Assembly (NCBI RefSeq): GCF_027921445.1
Contig: NZ_CP115667.1
Span: 372,001-436,000, forward strand
Origin: Peptoniphilus equinus
GTDB taxonomy: Bacteria; Bacillota; Clostridia; Tissierellales; Peptoniphilaceae
Reading direction: 5' to 3'
Length of the DNA: 64,000 nucleotides
Below the pieces are notes generated by a model that was not told where the DNA came from, made no database searches, and was given only the letters and a program-made list of their open reading frames with translations. The first letter of the stretch is position 1. Each line of letters begins with the position of its first letter. Position numbers and translations under genes: made by a program. This document shows positions 17,296 to 26,370 of this stretch, in pieces.

Positions 17296-18960
17296 ATGAA
17301 AAATAATCAAAGAGTGAGAATTATCCCTTTAGGCGGGATGCTGGAAATCGGAAAGAACCTCACTCTCATAGAATACAAGGATGATATCATCATTGTAGAC
17401 TGCGGTATGACTTTTCCCGATCACGAACTTTTGGGGATCGACTCAGTCATTCCGGATATCACGTATTTAATTCAGAACAAAGATCGCATTCGTGCCATGG
17501 TGCTGACCCACGGTCACGAGGACCACATCGGGGCCATCCCTTATGTGTTGAAACGTATTAAAATGCCGATTTACGGCACGCCGCTGACCATTGGGCTTTT
17601 GAAGAACAAACTCAAAGAACACAATGTCGGCAAGGTGGATTTACACGACGTGCAAGCCGGCGACAATGTGAAGCTGGGCAAGATGGAAGTGGAATGGATT
17701 CATGTCAACCACTCTATTCCGGGCGCCTGTTGCCTTGCTGTAAAGACGCCTCTGGGGTATATTTTCCACTCCGGGGACTTCAAGGTGGACTACACGCCAA
17801 TCAGCGGTGAAGTCATTGACTTAAATCGCATTGCGGAAATTGGCAATGCCGGAGTGCTGTGTATGATCAGCGAATCCACCAATATTATCCGCGAAGGCTT
17901 CACCATGAGTGAAAGCAAAGTGGGCGAAACCTTCAACCGCATCTTTGCCCAAGCCGGAGAGCAGCGTATTATCATTGCAACCTTTGCCTCCAACGTACAC
18001 CGTGTACAGCAAATTATTAATGCGGCGGAAAAATACAATCGAAAAGTCGTTCTTTCAGGGCGCTCCATGCTTAACGTCACCGAGACGGCAATGAAGCTGG
18101 GCTACATGAAGGTAAAAAAAGACACCATCATCGATGTCAAGGACATGAATAAGTATGATGACGGTGATCTGGTCCTTATCACCACAGGATCTCAGGGCGA
18201 ACCGATGAGTGCCCTCACTCGTATTGCATACAACGAGCATCGCAAGATTCAGTTGACGCCGAATGATTTAGTCATTCTCTCGGCCCATCCAATTCCCGGC
18301 AATGAAAAGGCGGTTTCCAGCGTCATCAATAAACTTCTGGAGTCTGGGGCAAAAGTTATTTATGAGTCCTTGGGAGAAATTCACGTATCCGGACACGCCT
18401 GTGAAGAAGAACACAAGCTCCTTCATGCACTGGTTCGTCCAAAGTACTTTGTGCCGAATCACGGTGAATATCGCCATTTGCTCCATCATGCGGAAATTGC
18501 GGAGAGCATGGGGACACCTCGTGAAAATATCTATATTATGGAAAACGGCAATGTCCTTGAAATTTCTCAAAGTGGTGCCAAGCTTGTAGCGGATGTGCCA
18601 TCCGGAGACATCTTTGTCGACGGTTTGGGGATCGGTGATGTGGGCAATATTGTCTTGAGAGATCGCAAGCATCTGTCTGAAGACGGGCTGATTGCCGTCG
18701 TCCTCACTCTTTCCAAGAAGGAAGGCAGGGTTATTTCTGGACCGGATATCATTTCCCGCGGCTTTGTCTATGTACGGGAGTCCGGAGACTTGATGGACGA
18801 TGCCAGAGATGTGGTCAAGAAGACATTGAGCCGTATGGAAAATCAAAAGCTGGGCGATTGGGTGACCTTAAAGTCGGCCATTCGTGACGACTTAAAGCGC
18901 TTCTTGTTTGATCAGACTAAGCGCAATCCGATGATTCTTCCAATTATTATGGAAATATAA
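17296..18960 (+). CDS. rnj: Ribonuclease J
   Basis: 554 residues, normal RNase J length. The metallo-beta-lactamase motif 'HGHEDHIGAIPY', the beta-CASP region ('FASNVHRVQQIINAAEKYNRKVVLSGRSM', 'GSQGEPMSAL', 'SAHPIPGNE', 'SGHA') and the C-terminal domain are all present. It is a 5'-3' exo- and endoribonuclease for mRNA decay and rRNA maturation. It begins directly after the fur stop. Confidence 0.95.
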   Translation: MKNNQRVRIIPLGGMLEIGKNLTLIEYKDDIIIVDCGMTFPDHELLGIDSVIPDITYLIQNKDRIRAMVLTHGHEDHIGAIPYVLKRIKMPIYGTPLTIGLLKNKLKEHNVGKVDLHDVQAGDNVKLGKMEVEWIHVNHSIPGACCLAVKTPLGYIFHSGDFKVDYTPISGEVIDLNRIAEIGNAGVLCMISESTNIIREGFTMSESKVGETFNRIFAQAGEQRIIIATFASNVHRVQQIINAAEKYNRKVVLSGRSMLNVTETAMKLGYMKVKKDTIIDVKDMNKYDDGDLVLITTGSQGEPMSALTRIAYNEHRKIQLTPNDLVILSAHPIPGNEKAVSSVINKLLESGAKVIYESLGEIHVSGHACEEEHKLLHALVRPKYFVPNHGEYRHLLHHAEIAESMGTPRENIYIMENGNVLEISQSGAKLVADVPSGDIFVDGLGIGDVGNIVLRDRKHLSEDGLIAVVLTLSKKEGRVISGPDIISRGFVYVRESGDLMDDARDVVKKTLSRMENQKLGDWVTLKSAIRDDLKRFLFDQTKRNPMILPIIMEI

Positions 18961-18968
18961 AGAGACAG

Positions 18969-18992
18969 GGGAATCGAAAGATTCCCTTTTTT
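18969..18992 (+). terminator. Intrinsic terminator after the alaS-rnj operon
   Basis: GGGAATC, a GAAA tetraloop and GATTCCC are followed by six T. It ends only a few bases before the SD of the next gene, so some readthrough into trmR is possible. Confidence 0.88.
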
Positions 18993-19002
18993 GTGAGGAA
19001 CT

Positions 19003-19659
19003 ATGCGAGACGATCGACAGATAAATTACGACCATGTCGTCGCGTACTTGGAGTCCTTTGACGACCCTGCGCGGTTGGCCGACTTAAAAGATTATGCGGC
19101 CGCACAAGCTGTGCCTATTGTGGAGTACGAGACGGAACGGATGATTCACTTTCTCCTGGCGACACTCAAAGCCGAATCCCTTTTGGAAATCGGCACCGCC
19201 ATCGGGTATTCCGCTATAAGCTTTGCAAGGGAAGCTTCATTAAAGCGTCTGCTCACGCTGGAACTGCGAGACGACTATACACACATTGCAAGACAAAATA
19301 TTGCGAGCTACGGCCTCGAGGCGGTCATTGAAGTCCGACAGGGGGACGCGCTTGACACACTACAAGACATCGACGAAACCTTTGATGTGATTTTTATGGA
19401 TGCGGCGAAAGGACAGTATCAAAAGTACTATGACCTTGCCATGCCCCTGTTAAAGCCTGAGGGCGTGCTGATCTGCGACAATGTACTCTTTAGAGGACAG
19501 GTGACAAATGACGCGTTGATGCTCAAGCGCACTAAGACTATGGTGCAGCGTCTGCGGCGCTTTTTGGATGCCGTCCTTCACGACGACACGGTGGTTGCCA
19601 CGCTCATTCCCATCGGTGACGGCGTGTTATTAGTTAGGAGACAACATGAAAAAAATTGA
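19003..19659 (+). CDS. trmR: O-methyltransferase, TrmR-like (tRNA 5-hydroxyuridine methyltransferase)
   Basis: 218 residues, a class I SAM methyltransferase of the COMT/YrrM family, with 'LLEIGTAIGYSAISFA' for SAM binding and 'FDVIFMDAAKGQYQKYYDLAMPLLKPEGVLICDNVLFRG'. In Bacillus subtilis the homologue YrrM (TrmR) methylates 5-hydroxyuridine at position 34 of tRNA to mo5U. The gene directly downstream is a U32-family protein of the type that makes the hydroxyl group, which supports this assignment. The two overlap by 14 bases. Confidence 0.82.
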   Translation: MRDDRQINYDHVVAYLESFDDPARLADLKDYAAAQAVPIVEYETERMIHFLLATLKAESLLEIGTAIGYSAISFAREASLKRLLTLELRDDYTHIARQNIASYGLEAVIEVRQGDALDTLQDIDETFDVIFMDAAKGQYQKYYDLAMPLLKPEGVLICDNVLFRGQVTNDALMLKRTKTMVQRLRRFLDAVLHDDTVVATLIPIGDGVLLVRRQHEKN

Positions 19660-20869
19660 ACTTTTGGCCCCGGCAGGGGATTTGGATAAACTGTACACCG
19701 CCATTGACTACGGCGCCGATGCGGTCTACCTTGGCGGTGAGAGTTTCGGCCTTCGCAAGGCCTCGAAGAACTTCACCATTGAGAATATTAAAAAGGGCGT
19801 GGCCTATGCTCATGCCCGGGGCAAAAAAGTCCACGTCACACTGAATATCATCCCTCATGAGAAAGATATTGAAGGGATTGAAGACTATGCCAAAGCCTTA
19901 GAAGCGGCTGGTGTGGACGCCTTTATTATCTCCGATCCGGGGATGTTCAGCCGTGTTAAAAAGGTGACCGACGTCGACATTCACATTTCCACACAAGGTT
20001 CGGTGACTAATGCCGCTACGGTGAATTTTTGGAAAGAGCTCGGCGCAACACGATGCGTAATGGCCCGGGAAGTATCGCTGGCTGACATTCAACGCATTGT
20101 GGAACAGGTGGAAGGCATTGAAATTGAAACCTTCGCCCACGGCGCCATGTGTATGTCCTATTCCGGACGGTGTCTGCTTTCCAACTACATGACCGGAAGA
20201 GATGCCAACATGGGGGACTGTGCTCAGGCTTGCCGATATAAGTACTATCTGGTGGAAGAAAAACGTCCCGGAGAGTACTTTCCTATTGAAGAACATGATG
20301 AAGGCTCATTTATTTTAAACTCTAAAGATCTTTGTATGATTGAGCATTTGGACGAGATGATTGAAGCGGGGATCAGCTCGCTTAAAATCGAGGGCCGGGT
20401 CAAGAGTGATTACTACCTCGCAACGGTTATCGGGGCTTATCGTCGAGCTATCGACATGTACTACGCCGATCCGGCACATTACCGCTACGATCCGAGTCTG
20501 CTTGAAGAGATCAAAAAAGTGAGTCACAGAGACTTCACCACAGGCTTCTTTTACGGTCAGGCCACAGAAGATGCACAGGTCTATACGGACAACTCCTATA
20601 TTCGAGGCTATGATTTTATCGGCGTGGTGCTGGATTATGATGAGAAGCTCAAGCGAGCCACCATTGAACAGCGCAATCGAATTTTTGAAGGGGAGACGGT
20701 AGAAATCTTCGGACCCGGCGTACCCTTTTTCAACCAAGTCGTTCGAGAGATGCAGGATGACAAAGGAGAGCCTATTGAGGTGGCCAATAAAGCCAAGCAA
20801 GTTTTCACTATGGCCGTGGACCAACCGGTACGGCCGGGATTTTATCTGAGGAAAGAACGCCATGACTGA
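19646..20869 (+). CDS. Peptidase U32-family tRNA hydroxylation protein (TrhP-like)
   Basis: 407 residues. The U32 signature is 'HGAMCMSYSGRCLLSNYMTGRDANMGDCAQACRYKYYL', with Cys-rich ligands for an Fe-S cluster, followed by the 'NSKDLCMIEHL' and 'LKIEGRVKSDYYLATV' segments. YrrO/TrhP2-like proteins form 5-hydroxyuridine at tRNA position 34 from prephenate-derived chemistry; older annotation as collagenase is misleading. In Bacillus the order is trmR-trhP1-trhP2-udk; here only one U32 gene lies between trmR and udk. Confidence 0.85.
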   Translation: MKKIELLAPAGDLDKLYTAIDYGADAVYLGGESFGLRKASKNFTIENIKKGVAYAHARGKKVHVTLNIIPHEKDIEGIEDYAKALEAAGVDAFIISDPGMFSRVKKVTDVDIHISTQGSVTNAATVNFWKELGATRCVMAREVSLADIQRIVEQVEGIEIETFAHGAMCMSYSGRCLLSNYMTGRDANMGDCAQACRYKYYLVEEKRPGEYFPIEEHDEGSFILNSKDLCMIEHLDEMIEAGISSLKIEGRVKSDYYLATVIGAYRRAIDMYYADPAHYRYDPSLLEEIKKVSHRDFTTGFFYGQATEDAQVYTDNSYIRGYDFIGVVLDYDEKLKRATIEQRNRIFEGETVEIFGPGVPFFNQVVREMQDDKGEPIEVANKAKQVFTMAVDQPVRPGFYLRKERHD

Positions 20870-21482
20870 TCGCATTATTATAGGTATTGCCGGCGGATCC
20901 GGCTCCGGAAAGAGTACTGTAACCGCAGAGCTTGTAAAGAGTATCGACACGCAGAAAGTCACCGTCATTCAAGAGGACAGTTATTACAAAGACCAAAGCG
21001 ACGTGCCTTTTGAAGAGCGAATTAAAACAAACTATGACCATCCTTTTGCCTTTGATCACGATTTGCTCAAGGCGCACTTAAAGGCTTTAAAATCAGGACA
21101 GGCCGTGGAGAAACCTCTCTACAACTATGAGATTCACAATCGACGTGCCGAGACGGAGCACGTTGAGCCTTCAGATGTCATTATCCTGGAGGGTATCCTC
21201 ATTCTTTACGACGAAGAAATTCGTGACTTGTTGGATATTAAAGTCTTTGTAGACACGGATTCCGACGTGCGTATTATCCGTCGTATTCTCAGAGACTTAA
21301 AAGAGCGGGGACGCTCATTAGATTCAGTCATCGTCCAGTATATGGAGACAGTACGTCCGGCGCATCTGCAGTTTATCGAACCGTCCAAACGCTATGCCGA
21401 CCTTATTATTCCTGAAGGCGGATATAATCAAGTGGCTATTGATTTGTTGGGTCTAAAAATCCAGAACTTTGTCGCTGAATAG
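20862..21482 (+). CDS. udk: Uridine kinase
   Basis: 206 residues, full length, with the P-loop 'GGSGSGKST', 'YYKDQSDVPFEERIKTNYDHPFAFD' and 'RRILRDLKERGRSLDSVIVQYMETVRPAH'. It phosphorylates uridine and cytidine in pyrimidine salvage. It overlaps the U32 gene by 8 bases. Its stop codon abuts the promoter of the infC operon. Confidence 0.95.
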   Translation: MTDRIIIGIAGGSGSGKSTVTAELVKSIDTQKVTVIQEDSYYKDQSDVPFEERIKTNYDHPFAFDHDLLKAHLKALKSGQAVEKPLYNYEIHNRRAETEHVEPSDVIILEGILILYDEEIRDLLDIKVFVDTDSDVRIIRRILRDLKERGRSLDSVIVQYMETVRPAHLQFIEPSKRYADLIIPEGGYNQVAIDLLGLKIQNFVAE

Positions 21483-21511
21483 TTGACAAAGTTTGTCATA
21501 ACATGTAAAAT
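21483..21511 (+). promoter_or_regulatory. Promoter of the infC-rpmI-rplT operon
   Basis: A perfect TTGACA, 17-base spacer and TAAAAT immediately after the udk stop. Transcription should start near 21518 and give a leader of about 125 bases. Confidence 0.88.
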
Positions 21512-21517
21512 AGCTTC

Positions 21518-21643
21518 ATTGTTAAGTAGAAGTCCGCTTCTCACCTTGCGAGGATCTTGTAAGGTTACTTGAGAATTATAATTCTTTAGTGCGGGCTTTT
21601 GTGTGCCCGCATTTTTTTGTGGGCTTAAACCGGAGGTGCTATT
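21518..21643 (+). promoter_or_regulatory. infC-rpmI-rplT leader (L20-leader type attenuator)
   Basis: A structured leader of about 125 bases between the promoter and the infC SD. The order and terminator match the L20-binding leader known for infC-rpmI-rplT in Bacillota, in which ribosomal protein L20 promotes premature termination. Paired segments AGAAGTCCGCTTCT (about 21528-21541) and CCTTGCGAGGATCTTGTAAGG (around 21544) precede the terminator. Assignment to the named RNA family is from context and position, not a covariance-model search. Confidence 0.7.
21591..21618 (+). terminator. Attenuator terminator in the infC leader
   Basis: GCGGGC (21591-21596) pairs with GCCCGC (21605-21610), followed by A and seven T. 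A downstream GTGGGC (about 21619-21624) can pair alternatively with the same GCCCGC arm (one G-U), giving a possible competing structure. Confidence 0.85.
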
Positions 21644-22165
21644 ATTAAGGAACTTCAAATCAATGAAGCAATCAGAGACAAAGAGGTACGGCTTATTGAC
21701 GACCAGGGCAACCAAATCGGCGTCGTAGCTCTCAATCATGCATTGGATTTAGCTTTTGAGAAGAAACTTGACCTGGTCAAGATTGCACCGCAAGCTAAAC
21801 CCCCTGTTTGTCGGATCATGGATTATGGCAAGTATCGCTATGAACTGATCAAAAAAGAAAAAGATTCTAAGAAGAAACAACGGGTCATCAATATCAAGGA
21901 AGTTCGTCTTTCACCAAGTATTGAAATCCACGACTTGGAAACCAAGGCGAAACACGCCAAGAAATTCTTACAAAATGGCGACCGTGTCAAAGTCTCTGTC
22001 CGTTTTAGAGGACGGGAAATGGGACATACCAATATCGGCCGCGAAGTGTTGGATACATTCACCGAGATGATTTCAGAGTTCGGAACCGTTGATAAACGTC
22101 CTAAAATGGAAGGACGCAGCATGGTTATGTTTCTAGCGCCTCTCAAAGACGCCGAAGAAAATTAA
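21644..22165 (+). CDS. infC: Translation initiation factor IF-3, ATT start
   Basis: About 173 residues. The N-domain ('IKELQINEAIRDKEVRLIDDQGNQIGVVALNHALDLA'), linker and C-domain ('KAKHAKKFLQNGDRVKVSVRFRGREMGHTNIG') are complete. It controls start-codon fidelity and subunit dissociation. The SD GGAGGTG (21632-21638) is followed by ATT ATT AAG. The second ATT (21644) has the better spacing, the first (21641) is possible; no ATG, GTG or TTG fits. ATT starts on infC are classical: they allow IF3 to repress its own synthesis. Confidence 0.95.
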   Translation: MKELQINEAIRDKEVRLIDDQGNQIGVVALNHALDLAFEKKLDLVKIAPQAKPPVCRIMDYGKYRYELIKKEKDSKKKQRVINIKEVRLSPSIEIHDLETKAKHAKKFLQNGDRVKVSVRFRGREMGHTNIGREVLDTFTEMISEFGTVDKRPKMEGRSMVMFLAPLKDAEEN

Positions 22166-22177
22166 GGAGGAACGACT

Positions 22178-22369
22178 ATGGGAAAAATGAAAACGCATAG
22201 AGCATCAGCAAAGCGCTTTAAGAGAACAGGTTCAGGTAAAATTAAGAGATTTACTGCTTTCAAAGGCCATTTAACCGGTAAGAAGAGCGCAAAGCGTATT
22301 CGTAATTTAAGACAATCACAAATGGTATCTAAAGGCGATCAACGTCGTATCGATCGTATGATTCCGTAA
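22178..22369 (+). CDS. rpmI: Ribosomal protein L35
   Basis: 63 residues, the typical short basic L35 ('[21 protein letters not shown] ... [16 protein letters not shown]'). A component of the 50S subunit. AAGGAGG precedes the ATG. It is the middle gene of infC-rpmI-rplT and is expected to share the leader control. Confidence 0.97.
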   Translation: MGKMKTHRASAKRFKRTGSGKIKRFTAFKGHLTGKKSAKRIRNLRQSQMVSKGDQRRIDRMIP

Positions 22370-22380
22370 GGAGGGCAACA

Positions 22381-22731
22381 ATGGCTAGAATTAAAAGAGC
22401 AGTTAATGCAAAGAAAAAACACAAGAAAGTTTTAAAACAAGCAAAAGGTTATTTCGGAGCTAAGTCCAAACTTTTCAGAACGGCTAACCAAGCTGTTATG
22501 AAGTCTTTAAGCTACGCTTACTTCGGAAGAAAGCAAAGAAAAAGAGATTTCAGAAAGCTTTGGATCGCGCGTATCAATGCTGCGGCACGTATGAACGGCA
22601 TGAGCTACTCCAAGTTCATCTCAGGCTTGAAAAAATCCGGCATCGAAGTGAACAGAAAAATGCTTTCAGAAATGGCAATCAACGATCCAAAGGGATTTGC
22701 AGAATTAGTTTCTGTAGCTAAAGGAAACTAA
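22381..22731 (+). CDS. rplT: Ribosomal protein L20
   Basis: 116 residues, full length, with the basic N-terminal helix ('[26 protein letters not shown]') and the globular RNA-binding domain. It is needed early in 50S assembly and is the expected repressor of this operon through the leader. AGGAGG precedes the ATG. Confidence 0.98.
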   Translation: MARIKRAVNAKKKHKKVLKQAKGYFGAKSKLFRTANQAVMKSLSYAYFGRKQRKRDFRKLWIARINAAARMNGMSYSKFISGLKKSGIEVNRKMLSEMAINDPKGFAELVSVAKGN

Positions 22732-22738
22732 ATAGATT

Positions 22739-24094
22739 GTGAAAGGGTTTAAAGATCAACTGAAAAACGGCCTGAATCAGTTTTTTGTCAATCCACCCAT
22801 GGTGGTTGGCGTGAGCTTTTTGTTGGTGATCTTTATTGGAGCGGCCCTTTTGAATTTACCCATCAGCAGTGCAGAGGGCAAATCGTTAGGCTTTGTCAAT
22901 GCACTCTTCACCTCCACTTCCGCCACGTGTGTTACGGGCTTGATTGTGGTGAATACCGCAGAGTACTTCAGTGCTTTCGGCAAGACAGTGATTCTCACCT
23001 TGATTCAAATAGGCGGCGTGGGCACCATGGTCATGTTTTCACTTATTGCCATGTTGTTTAACGTGAAAATGGGATTAAAAGAGCGACTTCTCATCAAAGA
23101 ACAGCTCAATCAAGATACTTTGACAGGTCTTGTGAAACTCACCAAGAATGTCTTGGTGACCACACTGGTGATAGAAGGCATCGGCGCTGTCGTGCTGGCA
23201 CTTCGGTTTGTGCCCGAGTTCGGAATGATGCGGGGGCTCGCATACAGCGTCTTTCATTCCATCTCGGCATTTTGCAACGCCGGATTCGACATCTTGGGTT
23301 CGTCCCTTGAACCCTATCCGGAAGACCTTATTTTAAACGGCACCATCATTATTCTGGTCATCTTAGGCGGATTAGGATTTGGGGTCTATAGCGACATCTA
23401 TAAAAAACGCTCTTTAAAAAAACTGTCCCTACATTCAAAAATGGTGTTGTGGATGTCGGCCCTGCTTTTAGCGGCGGGCACGGTGCTCATCTACATTATG
23501 GAGTACGCCAACACCTTAAAAGGCCTCAGTGCACCGGGCAAGCTTCTTGCGGCACTGTTTCAGTCCACCATTACACGTACAGCAGGGTTCAACAGTATTC
23601 CCATCGGCGAGGTTCACTTCGCTTCAGCCGTCGTTATGATTGTGCTCATGTTTATCGGAGGGTCGCCGGCATCGACGGCAGGCGGTCTTAAGACTACCAC
23701 CTTCGGCGTGATTTTGGCCACGATGATTTCCGTCATCAAAGGGGAACGTGATGTTGTTTTCTTTCGTCGGGCTATTCCCAGAGATGTGGTACTTAAGGCT
23801 GTGGCTATCACCATGATTTACATGGTTGCGGTCATGGTTGCGGTGCTGTTGATCACCATCATCGAAGTGGATCGCTTTTCTCTTTTAGATGTGCTCTTTG
23901 AGACAGTCTCAGGCTTCGGCACTGTAGGGATGAGCCGAGGGATTACCTCAGCGCTCAGTGATCCGTCGAAGCTTATTATTGCAATCAGTATGTATTTGGG
24001 GCGTATCGGTCCCACGACATTGGCTGTAGCCTTCATGCGTCGCCGCAAAACGGCTGCCATTCGCTATGCCAGTGGCGATATTATGGTAGGATAA
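22739..24094 (+). CDS. ktrB: KtrB/TrkH-type K+ transporter subunit
   Basis: 451 residues with four M1-P-M2-type repeats; selectivity-filter-like segments include 'STSATCVTGLIV', 'ISAFCNAGFDILG', 'TITRTAGFNSIPIG' and 'VSGFGTVGMSRG'. It forms the K+ conducting dimer at the membrane, probably Na+-dependent as in Ktr systems. The start is GTG at 22739, only 7 bases after rplT, with no strong SD. The regulatory RCK subunit follows immediately. Confidence 0.92.
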   Translation: MKGFKDQLKNGLNQFFVNPPMVVGVSFLLVIFIGAALLNLPISSAEGKSLGFVNALFTSTSATCVTGLIVVNTAEYFSAFGKTVILTLIQIGGVGTMVMFSLIAMLFNVKMGLKERLLIKEQLNQDTLTGLVKLTKNVLVTTLVIEGIGAVVLALRFVPEFGMMRGLAYSVFHSISAFCNAGFDILGSSLEPYPEDLILNGTIIILVILGGLGFGVYSDIYKKRSLKKLSLHSKMVLWMSALLLAAGTVLIYIMEYANTLKGLSAPGKLLAALFQSTITRTAGFNSIPIGEVHFASAVVMIVLMFIGGSPASTAGGLKTTTFGVILATMISVIKGERDVVFFRRAIPRDVVLKAVAITMIYMVAVMVAVLLITIIEVDRFSLLDVLFETVSGFGTVGMSRGITSALSDPSKLIIAISMYLGRIGPTTLAVAFMRRRKTAAIRYASGDIMVG

Positions 24095-24742
24095 ATGAAA
24101 TCATTTGTAGTTTTTGGATTGGGTCGCTTCGGTTCAACTGTGGCGACGAAGCTGTCTGAACTGCACTACGACGTTCTTGCCGTGGATAACAATTATGAAC
24201 GGGTACAAAGTGTAGCGGATCAGGTGACGACGGCACTTCAAGTGGACATGATGGATGAGAACGCCATCAACGCTCTGGGTCTGAGTAACTTTGACGGCGC
24301 AGTCATTGCCATCGGTGAGAACTTTGAAGCGGCTGTCATGAGTACTATTGTGGCCAAGGAAGCCGGCATTCCCCTTATTATCGGCAAGGCCAAAACTTTG
24401 CGGCAAGGGTCCATTCTAAAGCGTCTGGGTTTGGACGAAGTAGTCTATCCCGAACGGGATATGGGACTTCGTGTGGCCTATAACTTAACATCCAACAATC
24501 TCTTGGACTACATTCAGATATCTCAAGAGATTTCCATTGCTGAAATTAAAGTGTTGCCTCAGTGGGAAAATCAAACAATTGAATTTCTCGAGCTGCGCAA
24601 AAAGTTCCAGGTCAATATTCTTGCTATTGAACGGGATGGCGACGTGGAAGTTAACCCCCGTCCGGACCGCATTCTTGAAGCTGATGATGTTTTAATCATT
24701 GTGGGTAAGGATAAGGATGTAAAGTCGATTGAAGAAGTTTGA
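24095..24742 (+). CDS. ktrA: KtrA-type RCK regulatory subunit
   Basis: 215 residues. An N-terminal RCK Rossmann domain ('FVVFGLGRFGSTVATKLSELHYDVLAVDNN') is followed by an RCK_C domain from about residue 135. RCK_C domains of Ktr systems bind c-di-AMP, which closes the channel. The gene starts directly at the ktrB stop, so the pair should be made in fixed ratio. Confidence 0.93.
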   Translation: MKSFVVFGLGRFGSTVATKLSELHYDVLAVDNNYERVQSVADQVTTALQVDMMDENAINALGLSNFDGAVIAIGENFEAAVMSTIVAKEAGIPLIIGKAKTLRQGSILKRLGLDEVVYPERDMGLRVAYNLTSNNLLDYIQISQEISIAEIKVLPQWENQTIEFLELRKKFQVNILAIERDGDVEVNPRPDRILEADDVLIIVGKDKDVKSIEEV

Positions 24743-24753
24743 GGAGGTTGCTT

Positions 24754-25227
24754 ATGATTTCAATGGAAAAGATAGATTATGTGATGAATGTGACCGGCGC
24801 GGAGTATGCCGTTGTCAGAAATGCTTTACTGGACAACGATGGTGATGTCGAAGCGGCAATTGATACCATTCGATCTTCCGTCACACCGTTCACTGAAAGC
24901 AAGAATACAACGGGACAGGGACGCAGTTTTGGGGATTTTGATTTTGGCGGTCTGAATTTTGATGACATCACCTTTGATGAGATCAAATCTGCACTGCACG
25001 ATATTTGGAAATCCACCAATGCCACGAAAGTGGTCGTCACTAAAGCCGGAAACGTCGTGTTCAATTTGCCTTTGACAGCAGCGTCTGTGGGGATTATCCT
25101 GGCACCTGTTGCAACCTTAATCGGTATGGGCGTCGGTTTGGTGGCGGACTATGACTTTAAAGTTATCACAGCGGACAAAGAAGAAATCGACATTAAAGAT
25201 TATATATTGAAAAAGAAAAAGAAATAA
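24754..25227 (+). CDS. DUF4342 protein with N-terminal UBA-like segment
   Basis: 157 residues. Residues about 1-45 look like a UBA/TS-N three-helix segment ('[23 protein letters not shown]'). The middle is Asp/Phe/Gly-rich. From about residue 85 lies the DUF4342 core with one hydrophobic hairpin ('[35 protein letters not shown]') and a Lys-rich tail. The function is unknown. The start at 24754 follows GAGGAGG; an upstream TTG lies within the SD. It sits 11 bases after ktrA. Confidence 0.75.
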   Translation: MISMEKIDYVMNVTGAEYAVVRNALLDNDGDVEAAIDTIRSSVTPFTESKNTTGQGRSFGDFDFGGLNFDDITFDEIKSALHDIWKSTNATKVVVTKAGNVVFNLPLTAASVGIILAPVATLIGMGVGLVADYDFKVITADKEEIDIKDYILKKKKK

Positions 25228-25240
25228 TGGAGGAGGAACT

Positions 25241-25444
25241 ATGCAAAAATCCATTCAACCCGAATATAAAGAAGCAACAGTAACCTGTGCATGTGGCAAC
25301 ACATTCAAAACCGGTTCTGTTAAAGAAGATCTCAAAGTTGAAATTTGCTCAGCTTGCCATCCGTTCTTCACCGGTAAACAAAAGACCAATGACCGTGGCG
25401 GACGTATTGACAAGTTTAACAGAAAGTATAATAGAGACAAGTAA
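25241..25444 (+). CDS. rpmE: Ribosomal protein L31 (zinc-binding type)
   Basis: 67 residues with the four-cysteine zinc pattern ('VTCACGNTF' and 'EICSACHPF') that marks the C+ form of L31, plus '[22 protein letters not shown]'. AGGAGG precedes the ATG, and a terminator follows. Confidence 0.97.
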   Translation: MQKSIQPEYKEATVTCACGNTFKTGSVKEDLKVEICSACHPFFTGKQKTNDRGGRIDKFNRKYNRDK

Positions 25445-25449
25445 GAAAG

Positions 25450-25474
25450 TGGTTAGCATAAGCTAACCATTTTT
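25450..25474 (+). terminator. Intrinsic terminator after rpmE
   Basis: TGGTTAGC and GCTAACCA form a perfect 8-bp stem with an ATAA loop, followed by five T. Confidence 0.88.
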
Positions 25475-25488
25475 ACTATGGAGTGACT

Positions 25489-26370
25489 ATGGCGAAGGAA
25501 AAATTTAAGACAACCATCGGCGGCCAAGCTCTGATCGAAGGTGTGATGATGCGGGGGCCCTCGAAGATTGCTTATGCTGTGAGAAAACCTGACGGCAATA
25601 TTGAAGTACAAATTCATTCGGACGACGATCTTTCGGGCAAGTATCCTGTCCTGACGTGGCCCATTATCCGCGGCGCGTACAAACTCATTGACTCCATGTT
25701 AAAAGGCGTCGATGCCCTGATGTACTCCGCGTCCTTTTACGATGACGAAGAAGACACTGCGGGAGCCGGAGTGACAGTGGCCATTTCCATGCTTCTTGCC
25801 ATCCTTATGTTTATGGTTCTGCCTTCTGTCGTGGCCGGTTTTTTTAAAAGCCGTTTAAATCATGTAGGGTTGAACTTGTTGGAGGGCGGACTGCGTCTTA
25901 TCATCTTTTTCATCTATCTCATGGCCATTTCCAAAATGGAAGACATTAAGCGTGTGTTTCAATACCACGGGAGTGAGCATAAATCCATTGCCTGTTATGA
26001 AGCCCGTGAGGAACTCACCGTGGCGAATGTCAAGAAGTATCCCATTGAGCACCCGCGTTGCGGAACCAGTTTTCTCTTTATGGTGATGATCATAAGCATC
26101 CTGGTGCTTTCTCTTTTCGGATGGCCCAACTTTATTATCCGGGTGCTGTCTCGCATCGTAGCCATGCCGTTGATTGCAGGACTGGCTTATGAAGTGAATC
26201 GATGGATGGGTAAATCCGACAGTTGGATTGCCAGGGTCGTGCGCAAACCTGGTTTGTTGATTCAACGTTTTGCCACAGTTCGGGAACCTTCCGACGATAT
26301 GATTGAAGTGGCCATTGCAAGTCTTAATGCCGTGCTGCCGGAGGCAGGAGAGAGCGACACATGGAAGTAA
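25489..26370 (+). CDS. DUF1385 family membrane protein (YqhQ-like)
   Basis: 293 residues. The family N-terminus 'IGGQALIEGVMMRGPSKIAYAVRKPDG' and core 'FQYHGSEHKSIACYEA', 'HPRCGTSFLFMVMIIS' are clear. There are about four membrane segments in the middle and C-terminal parts. The biochemical role is unknown; neighbours rpmE, prmC and prfA are the conserved context in Bacillota. ATG 25489 follows GGAG by five bases. It overlaps prmC by 10 bases. Confidence 0.88.
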   Translation: MAKEKFKTTIGGQALIEGVMMRGPSKIAYAVRKPDGNIEVQIHSDDDLSGKYPVLTWPIIRGAYKLIDSMLKGVDALMYSASFYDDEEDTAGAGVTVAISMLLAILMFMVLPSVVAGFFKSRLNHVGLNLLEGGLRLIIFFIYLMAISKMEDIKRVFQYHGSEHKSIACYEAREELTVANVKKYPIEHPRCGTSFLFMVMIISILVLSLFGWPNFIIRVLSRIVAMPLIAGLAYEVNRWMGKSDSWIARVVRKPGLLIQRFATVREPSDDMIEVAIASLNAVLPEAGESDTWK

